A DNA stretch of 64,000 nt from NCBI GenBank assembly GCA_020747065.1, contig JAGMVK010000004.1, forward strand, positions 186,001 through 250,000. The letters are read 5' to 3'. The DNA is from Cadophora sp. MPI-SDFR-AT-0126. Taxonomy: Eukaryota; Ascomycota; Leotiomycetes; Helotiales; Ploettnerulaceae. The notes under the pieces were generated by a model, which had not been told where the DNA came from, did not search any database, and saw only the letters and a program-made list of their open reading frames with translations. This document shows positions 55,457 to 64,000 of the stretch, piece after piece; within the stretch, counting starts at the first letter, position 1; each line of letters starts with the position of its first letter. Position numbers and translations under genes: made by a program.

Positions 55457-56872
55457 GGTGCTGTTGTGTTGTGAGGTTTCGGGAGAAGTTGTAAATTGTT
55501 GTCGCGAGACTCTCGAAGAGCTACGTAATCACGAACACACGTGAGCTAGGCGAACCTGGTGTTGACATGGGTCGAGACTGGTCAGATCAGATTTCGGGAT
55601 TTGAAGAGATTTCGCTGCAATACTTAGATCACACAGAGACAAAAAGATAAACTATCGAGTTGTTTTATGCCGTTATTAGTTATTTACACAGGTGAGACTT
55701 CGTTACACAATATTGACAAGAACTTAGACCTCTTCGACTGCAGCGGGAATGGACTTTCGATCAAGCTTTGATCTGAGACAATTCCGAAAACCCATGAGGA
55801 TCACGAAACGTGAGTCCAGTCCCAAGGACGTGACCTTTCTTCGACCCAGAAACCTGCTTGTCGGTAACAATTTATAAGCTTGAATTTAAAAATTGAGGAT
55901 GAAGTCGTCTGAATACCCGGAATGCAAGAAGCGGATTGATTGGTTGACCCGCGGGGGAGGAATTCCACGAGCCGGACTGGATGAAGAACAGACCAAAAAG
56001 GTGGAGTAGAGACGGGAGCTAGTAAAAGGGGGGGAAGTCTAGAAGAAATTTAGCGAATCAAGAAGCTCCATTTACCTTCTAGTTTGTTGACTTGACAGGA
56101 ACAGGTTCTTAGTTGGATGAGCTGCATGTGCAGCAACAGATTGGAATGGAAGGCGGGCTGGATGAGGGTAGGACCCCGATATTAATATTGATATTAATGT
56201 CATTCCAAAATATTCCTTCCTTCCTTCCTTCCTTCCTTCCATTCCATTCACTCCAACCAGTTCACCTTGGTTGGACCTTGCCACGGTGTAGACCAGGGAC
56301 CAGCCCAGTCCAGTCCTTCGACGACCTTTCCTCCTTGCATCCTTCCACCTAGTCCTATCTACATCCTCCGTAAATTGCTCTCCCACCTACCCATCGTAAA
56401 CAATCCTTCTGTACAACACAATACTTCCTTTTCCTCAGCACTGCACCACGGCACTACAGCAAACCACCTCCAACCAGCTGCGAATCACAACCCTCCAATG
56501 TTGTGTCTCCCCTGAATCGCACACCAATCGGCTCAGATCCCACCACAATTCAAAAGCCAACCCCTTTCCGCCCTGCAGATCTCTCAAAACCTCCGGAAAA
56601 CATTGTCACAGCCTACCATCCAGATTCAATCTGTGATACTCGAGCACGAGTAACCCATCGGTATACATCCGAGAGCTGGTGGAGCGCAACACAAGAACAG
56701 AGCTTTGTCCAAGCCAGTTCGTTATCAATTGCGCACGGCATCACGATAAGCCAATCCCTCGACTCCACGAGTTGATCGTTCGGAGGCGCCCGCATTCCAC
56801 CTCTAACCCCTCACCGAACCGTCTGACCTACCCACTCCCACTCTACGCCAACCGTCTCCTTCCCTTTCCATC
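55457..56872. promoter_or_regulatory. Divergent intergenic region GPI19/URC4, 1.4 kb
   Basis: No gene seen. It contains a TTCC microsatellite (56213-56240) and a perfect inverted repeat ATTAATAT-TG-ATATTAAT (56181-56198). A C/T-rich leader from about 56260 runs to the URC4 start. Confidence 0.5.
56213..56240 (+). repeat. TTCC tetranucleotide microsatellite
   Basis: Seven uninterrupted TTCC units (28 bp) followed by ATTCC. Confidence 0.95.
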
Positions 56873-58530
56873 ATGGGTCTCTTCTCCCGCAAACAAAAGC
56901 CCAAATCCGGTTCCACGACTTCTGGGAATTCTCTAGAAAACGCTTCAACATCCTCACAATCCTCTCTCAAATCTCCAAATACACCAGTCTTCACCAAAAT
57001 GGGCCCAAATATACCCAAGATTCCCATGCCCAAGGCTCCAGATCCACATGTTGATGCGGCGGGGTATTTGAGAAGCATTGGCGCCGTTAGGGAACGCTGC
57101 TCAATAGTCTTGCAAAAGGCAAAAAGAAATCAACTAAATCATTTCGATGTTGATATGGAAAAGTTCCAGGATACAACGAACTTTGTTGTTTCTGTAATCA
57201 AGGTATGTTTGCACTATACTATTGCAATTGTCGGAATATCCACACTGGGAAAATTCTAATTGATACAGCGCGACTTTGCCCCAGACTATGCGAGCATTCC
57301 TCCTCACGGACGATGGCAGCACTTCAATGTTGGCGGACAAGACCGAATTGCAGCGTTGTTAGAGAGCTGGGGAAGCGAGACCGATCCTTCAGAACGTTGT
57401 CGCAGACTCTTGGATCTTTTCCTAGTTTCTGTTCTCTTAGATGCTGGTGCTGGAAACAGCTGGTCATACAAGAGTCAAGGAGATGGAAAAACATATCGTC
57501 GTAGCGAGGGTTTAGCCATGGCGAGTTTGGAAATGTTCAAGGATGGAAAATTTAGCAGCAACAAGAGCCAGCCACATCAAGTTGATGGAGAGGGTTTGGG
57601 ATCGTTGACGGTCGAGGTTATGGCAGAGGGGTTACAGGTATCGGAGCAGAATCCTATTGCCGGACTGGAAGGACGAACGGGGTTGTTGATGAGGCTGGCA
57701 AATGCGCTGAACAACCAGGCACTATTTGGTGCGGATGCAAGACCAGGAAACATGCTCGGTAAGTGTTTCTCCATCGTCTGAATTATTGCTTGCTAACATT
57801 TCAGACTACCTCATTTCTCATCCCACTACTCAAGCTTCATCAATTCCTATCGTTCCTCTCCCAACTCTCTGGTCCGTTCTCATTGACGGACTGGCGCCTA
57901 TTTGGCCCCCATCTCGTACAACACTTGACGACACCTCTCTGGGTGATGCCTGGCCACTATCCACTCTTCCAGTAACACCAACCACCGCCGCTTGGGAGAC
58001 AATAGTCCCGTTCCACAAACTTACACAATGGCTCTGCTACTCACTTATGCAACCCATGTCCAAACTCATTCACATCCACTTCGGAGGCGCAGAGCTCATG
58101 ACTGGTCTCCCTGAGTACCGAAACGGGGGTCTATTCATCGATACTGGGCTTCTCACGTTGAAGCCAGAGGATGAGAAGAGAGGGCTGGCGACCTTCAAAG
58201 AAGAGGGTACCAAGAGTGGAAAGGCAAGCATGGAAGTGGTTCCAATGTTCACACCGGACGATGATGTGGTTGTCGAATGGCGAGCAGTGACCGTTGGCTT
58301 TCTGGATCTGCTGCTCGAGGAAGTAAACAAGAAATTGGACTTGGAGGGGCCAGATAAATTGACATTACCCCAGATGTTAGAGGCTGGTAGTTGGAAGGTA
58401 AGTCTCTGTCCACTTCTTAGCAGACGTACGACTAATGTTGTAAAAGGGAGGACGAGAAATGGCGGAGATATCACGTCCAAATACCCAGTGCCCACCAATT
58501 GCTATACTGAGCGACGGAACAGTATTCTGA
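56873..58530 (+). CDS. URC4: URC4-type uracil catabolism protein (DUF1688)
   Basis: Exons 56873-57202, 57269-57758, 57805-58397 and 58447-58530 give 498 residues; all junctions are in phase. The family (Urc4/urg3) is needed for the URC uracil degradation pathway of many fungi; its chemistry is poorly known. Seen: YLRSIGAVRERCSIV, IPPHGRWQHFNVGGQDRIA, LDLFLVSVLLDAGAG, SWSYKSQGDGKTYRRSEGLA, FHKLTQWLCYSLMQPM, LPEYRNGGLFIDTGLL and the end SDGTVF. These long conserved blocks are diagnostic for DUF1688. The N-terminal 50 residues are Ser/Pro/Lys-rich and start MGLFSRKQK, a possible myristoylation motif. No other URC gene lies in the window. Confidence 0.93.
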
Positions 58531-59178
58531 TCACATTTGCAAACTATCTCGCTTGCTACATATTCCTGGCAGAATTTGGGCTTATTCTGTCAGATTATGG
58601 GCATATTTCGCTGATTGCAGGGCAAAGACAGCAATATTTCCCACTTGCTTTTCCAGATGGATGAGACATAGTGAGGATTTTACGTTTCCACGAAGCTACT
58701 AGAGCACCTGCTAGGTCATGACATGAAAGGGATGGGAGAAGACTTGCTCTGGCTCTAGCAGACGTACTTTAATACTAGCGAGACTTTCTCCAAAATGAAG
58801 GGTTAAGGACTTTTCGGAGAATGAGATATGCTGCACAGTCTAGGTCATGCTCCCTTGTTTGTCTCGTGAATCCATGTAATCATGGATGCTTGGTATGTTA
58901 TTGGGTGGCTGACGTTATGGTGTGTGATACATTGGGAAACATGAACCTTGATGCTGCTGTCAAGCTGCCGTCGCTAAGAGAGTGTTCGCTCGGCTCCATG
59001 ACAACAGCATCTCGTCATCCGTCCCTTGTAATATATGACTCGGTACATGCTATTGATTGTTCTCCTGCGGTGGCAGGAGATATCCTGTCTCTATTTTGTC
59101 TCCACCAACCAGCAATCGGGCTCTCGCTTGTTATTTACTTCGTAATTATCAAATATCATTGAGCCAGGCATATAGACA
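58531..59178. other. Intergenic, 648 bp
   Basis: 3' flank of URC4. A plus-strand frame at 58821-59162 has no coding character. No gene seen. Confidence 0.6.
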
Positions 59179-59925
59179 ATGGATCTTCTACTTGGTGACG
59201 CTACTTCACGAATAGCATCCTCTTTGGGCGGAGCATACCGCCAATTGTCGCTAATTATATGTACTGACATGGCATGTTCACTCGCAGTGCCTCCGCAATG
59301 TCATCACGTCGTACTAAGATTCTCGCAGAAGCAAGTGCAAGAAGTCCATCGCACTTTTAGACGCTCAGCTCTTTCCTCAATGTCAACTTCTCTCCTCGTA
59401 CACCAAAACAAATCTGCAAAGGAGACTGTGCATTCGTGGACAGACGAGGCCCGCAAGAAGACAATTTTCATCCAACAGCTCAAAGCCGAAGTCCTCTGTA
59501 CTGGTACTGATGCCAGACGTAATGTCGAATCACTTGTCAAGAACATCCAACCAGTGGATGAGGAGATCACAAATCCTGTCGTGAAGCATCTTGAGGTTGA
59601 TTCCGTCGCCGATTAAGTCACAAAAGAGCTTACCAACATTGTCAACCGCTCACTTAACCACCTTGAGCGAGTTTGTAGCGTGGAGATTCTGCTTTCGATT
59701 CTGAAAGCCCGATAAGCTAGCGGTCGTCCACAGGACTCCCAACGGGATAGAGAGTCCCACGGCACGACCCTGGAGCTCCCCAGTAACCTTGTTGCAGCGT
59801 GCCAGCGCGATCTCCCAGGTGCTCTAAAATTGCACGAGTTGGAAGTCGATGGTGTCTGCGATCTTTTGCGAGCGGTATATGAAGAACTCAGGTTCTTCCG
59901 CGTCAAAGCCCGAGCTTCATTGTAA
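59179..59925 (+). pseudogene. Decayed single-frame gene fragment
   Basis: One plus-strand frame stays readable for about 745 bp except for TAA codons near 59614 and 59713. It encodes charged, helix-like sequence (WTDEARKKTIFIQQLKAEVL, VESLVKNIQPVDEEI, NRSLNHLERVCSVEILLS, ELEVDGVCDLLRAVYEELR). No domain is recognised. Two isolated stops in otherwise protein-like sequence suggest a degenerate gene, perhaps linked to the helicase pseudogene downstream. Confidence 0.45.
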
Positions 59926-60221
59926 CAACCTTGCCGCCGAAGCAGTCCAACGGATTGCACAAGCAGTCAACACATGATGACACCGGTTAAAGGCCGTCCA
60001 GACGACTGTTGGTCCCTTCTTCCATTCACTTTCCTCCATTTACTTCCTCCAGAACCTCATCTCTAAAAACCTATTCCCCCTAATCTCTTTCACTCCCTCT
60101 CTCCTATATGCTTTCAATCATTCCTCCATCACTTTCTTCCCATAGTCCTTTCCACCACTAACTTGTTTCCAGCACTGTTACATCAACACCATTCATCAAC
60201 ACCATTCATCAACCTCCTGGG

Positions 60222-63200
60222 GTGACCGGAGGCTCTGTAACCACAGAGTCGAAGCCTTGGAATGGCGATAGACCTCAGGTAAACAACCAATCCAATATCT
60301 GCTGGTTTCTTCTAACACTTATAGGGCTTCAACGAAGTCCTCAACCCTGTAACAGCAGTCGAGACACGATGGACTTTGGTGAACAAAGACGATCTCGGAA
60401 TGTTGACCACACTTTCGCCATCCATTGGCGTGGTCACAGTGTTGCACATTACTTGAGAAGTGGACCAGGAGATATCGTATAGTAAGTTCCAACCTGTGGT
60501 CTATTCTTGGGCAGCGTTTATATTGACTTTCCTAGCATCCAACGGAACCCTCCAAACCTTTACAAGTTCATGAACAGCTCTCCATCCATGTTGGAGTACC
60601 CGGACGAAGACCCTGAAATCTCTCAATACGAAGATCTGGACGATGTCATGGCTAGGATTGGGCGTGGCGCAGCCCAGGACTTCCTGTACATATTCCAATG
60701 TACCCAAATTGTTTGGGGACATTGCCCGCCTGGCCATTTTGTCCGTGTCAATCCGGACGGCAACGATGAGTTCTACCTGTCAATCCCGTTCCCTCCCTCA
60801 TATTGCCGAACTAGGCAAGAATTCGTCCGAGTTCATCAGTGTCGGTGATGAGATCGAGCTGTTCTTCCGCCGAACAAGAACGTCTCACCCAGTTACAGGA
60901 AGACTTCTGCCGCGAGAAGATCCTTGGAAGGGCTTTGTGTGTGATCGTGTTGAGTTCCCAAATCACACGGGAACACACCTCCTTCGTGTCTCGCGCCCTT
61001 ACTTTGGCTCCGTAGCCGACACGACGATCATTCCAGCAGCCGACGAATGGAACAAAAATGATCAGTACAGTGCGGTCTTCATCTAGCTCAAAGACGACGC
61101 AAAGACTGTCAAGGCACGCATCAATGATTTTCGACAGATGGACCCACGAGTCACCGATACACCTGCAGGTCGCAGAGATCTGGGATTGGACGAAGCTGAG
61201 ATGATCTACGGTCATGATGATTTGCTCTTCAACCCCGACGATGAGGATGCGCTATTCACAGAGGAAGGTTGTGATACCCCTCCACCGATTGACTTCACCA
61301 ATCAGAAGGCTGTCGTCGTTGGCAGAGAACTTTCCAGAGTTTGGTTTGTAGACTTCTTCGAGGGCCTCTCCAAGCAGCAAATCGAAGGTCTCATTGAGAG
61401 TTGCACAGATACTCAGAAGAAGTAACACCTCGCAGTGGCGAGGAGCGTACCTTGTGGAATCTTCCCCATCGTTGGACCAGGTGGAACGGGCAAGACTACC
61501 GTTGTGACTGTTCTCCTCGTGGCTGCGCTTGAGCGTGGCAAAAAGCCAGTGGTCTGCTCAACTACCAATGCAGCAGTCACAAACATATGCAAGCGCTCTC
61601 GATTGAAAAATGCTAGGGGTGAGCGACTCTTCCTTCGATGCCACCCTGAGCATGAGGAACATGCCAGAAATCATCAGCTTCCGAGCAGAGAAGCCTGAGC
61701 CACTACATCAAAGAGACTCATTCGCCATCCATACCTGCAGGTGATGTCCCTGGCTTCGAGAAAAGCAAAGGCAAAGCGAGCTGCCAAGTTCCATTGGCAA
61801 GCCTCCGTTGCGAGAGGCGTCTTGCAAGTAGCAGGTATCATCCCATCCAAAGTTGTTGATGCTTCGACAAAGCTACGTATTTCTTTGGGAACTTTTGGCC
61901 AAGCCCCGACTTGAACTCACGGATGATGGGGGCCCTTCTGATGAAAGGACATATCACAAGAGCTCGTATCGATGTCATTGCATGGGCGGACGTGATGTTC
62001 ACTACCTGCATAAACTCAACATCCAATCGGTTGAAAGAGTGGGTTAAAAAGTCCGATTTGGCCATCCAAGATGATAGTGGATCAGTTACGCTTGCAGAGT
62101 CGTTGATTCCTGTTAAATAGGACAAATCATATATTCTGGCTGGTGACCCCAACCAAAGTGGTCCTATCGTCATGTCGATACAGCAGAAATTCGGCAACAA
62201 GGAAGCCATCGATGTCCTCGGGTCGACAATGCAACAATCATATGTTACGGCGCTCATCGACAACATTTGGCCTTACTGACTGTTACCAGAGCAGTTGCGG
62301 ATCGAGCCTGGCTTGTGGAATTTGGCCAACACCCTCATCTACGACAACCAGATCGCCATGCACCCAAATTCACGTCTCTCTGAGGAGGGCACTGTCCTCG
62401 AAGCATGGTGTAACACATACTCCCGGGACACTCGGGAGTAATCCTTCCTGCTCCAGCAAGCAAAGCCTATCCTCTAGTGATCGACGTTTCTGGCGGCTAC
62501 ACATTCACAGAACCACGAGGAACATTCCGTGGTACGTCGGCTAAAATCCACTTCGGCCTTGAGGCGCTGCTCGATTTGTAGCCTTCCATCCGCTGGTAAC
62601 GCCAGGAAAGATTGTCGTGCTCACACCGTACCTCAAACAAGTCTCTCTTTGGCATGAGGCTTTGGACAACTACCCACAACTTGACGGGATTCGAGTTGTC
62701 TGCCCTGAGTCTATGCATGGCTGGGAGCAATGCTTCGTCTTCTGGGACACAGCTGTTGCTCAAAACGTCAAGGGCGAGTACAGCTGGTTGGCAGATAGGC
62801 AGCGCATGTGCGGGTCCCTCACTCGGTACAAGAGTGGGCTTGTAATCATTGGTGACTCTCGCATTACGATTAGGAGTGGTAACGTCAGAGATGGGTCTGC
62901 TGTCAACGCGGGGGATACAGAAGAATGGTGGCTTTCTGGAAATGGTTGACTGACCATCGGCGAGTGGTCCATCGCTCAGTTGTAGATATCCAGCATCGTC
63001 TCTGTGACTTCATCACACCAGCGACTGTTGAGCACGAGAAGGTGGTGTGGAACGCAGGACAAAGAGTAGCCAAGGAGCTTTTGTTGAAATACGATGGGGA
63101 TTCTCAATGCGTTTTGCGTGATGGTGCGAGTTTCCGGAGCCCATTTCACGCTCGCTGTATCATCATGAATAGAGGCTCGAATTTGGCTAAGATCTCTCAG

Positions 63201-63292
63201 AAGTTCCATAGCCTCCCCAAAGGCGCTGCTAGTCTCGTCTTGATATATCTAGATAACGTTTCAGCGTCATGGCCTTCTTCCGAATACGTTCA
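60222..63292 (+). pseudogene. UPF1-like SF1 helicase pseudogene
   Basis: Conserved helicase motifs appear in order but in changing frames with stops. N-terminal part: VYIDFPSIQRNPPNLYKFM, SVGDEIELFFRRT, then WKGFVCDRVEFPN and FTNQKAVVVGRELSRVWF. Motif I PIVGPGGTGKTTVV is at 61474-61500 and motif Ia VVCSTTNAAV downstream. Motif III reads YILAGDPNQSGP (about 62130), a motif IV-like QLRIEPGLWNLANTLIY follows, then VLTPYLKQVSLWHEAL and motif VI QRMCGSLTRYKSGLVIIGD (about 62810-62858). Stops occur at about 61084 (TAG), 61423 (TAA), 61696 (TGA), 62118 (TAG) and 62277 (TGA), plus frameshifts near 60850, 61700-61900 and 62450-62600. One apparent intron (60482-60525, GTAAGT...GGGCAG) survives. It cannot make a functional enzyme. 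Confidence 0.85.
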
Positions 63293-64000
63293 GTAAGTCC
63301 TTGGGAGTCGCGACTTGAAATTCCAGTTTCTGTTGGTCTATCACATATTGACTCGGGTTTTCAGTCTGTTGATATGAGCAGGAGAAATAGATGGGCCCCA
63401 ATGCGGATCCTCCCTGCGTGGGGATGATCACGCTAATAGCGCGAGCTTGTGATCTGGACGCTGTATTTCCGACCATGAGCTCAAAAAGAATTGTCGCCCA
63501 CGAAACCAAAGATTATGTTTCACTTTCCATTTACGAATCTACTCTAACAGCTATGGCCAAGTCCCACCCTCCAACAGAGACACAGGTATCACATAAGGGA
63601 AGCGATGTGTCTTCCATGCGCTTGTTCTTGGCATCCGTGCCCAAGTAAACAAACACAAACTCGAGACCGGACGAGGGGTGGCTAGATGTTTCGACCCACA
63701 TCTATGCATCATCTTCAATTCAAAGATTGCTTCTTATGGCATTATAAAAGCCTATGAATTTGAATTTCAACACGCGGGAGTTCTCGAGTTGTTACAATTT
63801 TTTCCGGACCAGAAAAATTCCGGAGGCTTCGCTTAATTCAGGGGTCAGTATCCGCATCCGTTCGAGCAACCATTCAACGACTCATCCTGAACCTCAGAGT
63901 TTGGTTTATGCTTTCCTGTCTTTCCTTTCCTTCTTCTTACCCAAAGCAGAGGAGTTTGCCGCAACTTGACCATCGCCGTGGCCGGAACTCGAGGGTTATC
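63293..64000. other. Right-edge region, 708 bp
   Basis: No convincing gene. Short frames at 63391-63648 and 63754-63969 lack known motifs; a gene could continue past the window edge. Confidence 0.5.

Noticed and set aside
1..64000. Biosynthetic gene cluster, CRISPR array, rRNA or complete transposon
   Set aside because: No PKS/NRPS/terpene core, no spaced repeats of CRISPR type, no rRNA, and no transposase or terminal inverted repeats recognised.

Overview
The window is nuclear DNA of a filamentous ascomycete. Genes carry short spliceosomal introns (about 43-150 bp) with GTAAGT/GTATGT donors, CTAAC/CTGAC branch sites and TAG/CAG acceptors. They are compact, lie on both strands, and several have conserved-fungal-only architectures. 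The gene set (methylcitrate dehydratase, URC4-type uracil catabolism, a DUF8035-like protein, a GH128 wall glucanase) fits Pezizomycotina. Leotiomycetes is my guess from overall flavour only. No virus, plasmid, CRISPR array, rRNA or convincing tRNA was seen.

Left part (0-22 kb): an ArfGAP/UBA Gln-rich trafficking protein, an SPT10-like acetyltransferase with an integrase-type zinc finger, a gene-poor 3 kb gap with a perfect 50-bp tandem duplication, a large Arg/Asp-rich protein, a small myristoylation-motif/HTH-like protein, an APH-fold kinase, a BTB protein, a secreted GH128 glucanase, 2-methylcitrate dehydratase and GAR transformylase (ADE8).

Middle (22-47 kb): an unknown 541-residue protein, a LOA1/VPS66-like acyltransferase with a GC-AG intron, an unknown type II membrane protein, the divergent pair TMA20/RIB5, SND2, a clearly decayed APH-family pseudogene, PAPS reductase (MET16) with a perfect palindrome upstream, KTI12 with a 6-nt first coding exon, an HSL-type esterase, a TOS4-like FHA protein, PHO13, a four-exon secreted protein with a possible paralogue remnant, and an AIF/FSP1-type oxidoreductase.

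Right part (47-64 kb): a carboxylesterase-fold protein that has lost its catalytic triad, JJJ1, PFA3, an unidentified nuclear-looking protein with a 5-nt first exon, GPI19 (PIG-P) and URC4. The last 5 kb is a graveyard. A UPF1-like SF1 helicase pseudogene still shows motifs I, Ia, III, IV and VI across frameshifts and stops, and a second decayed frame precedes it.

The intact genes are mostly housekeeping and unlinked in function (ER targeting, translation, riboflavin, purine, sulfur, pyrimidine and propionate metabolism, GPI anchors, wall). I see no biosynthetic cluster and no convincing new multi-gene system. The most unusual items are the triad-less hydrolase, the two pseudogenes (in-frame stops compatible with C-to-T change), the tiny first exons, the GC-AG intron and the secreted-protein locus. 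All splice models were built by eye from reading frame and splice consensus; no RNA or homology search was available.
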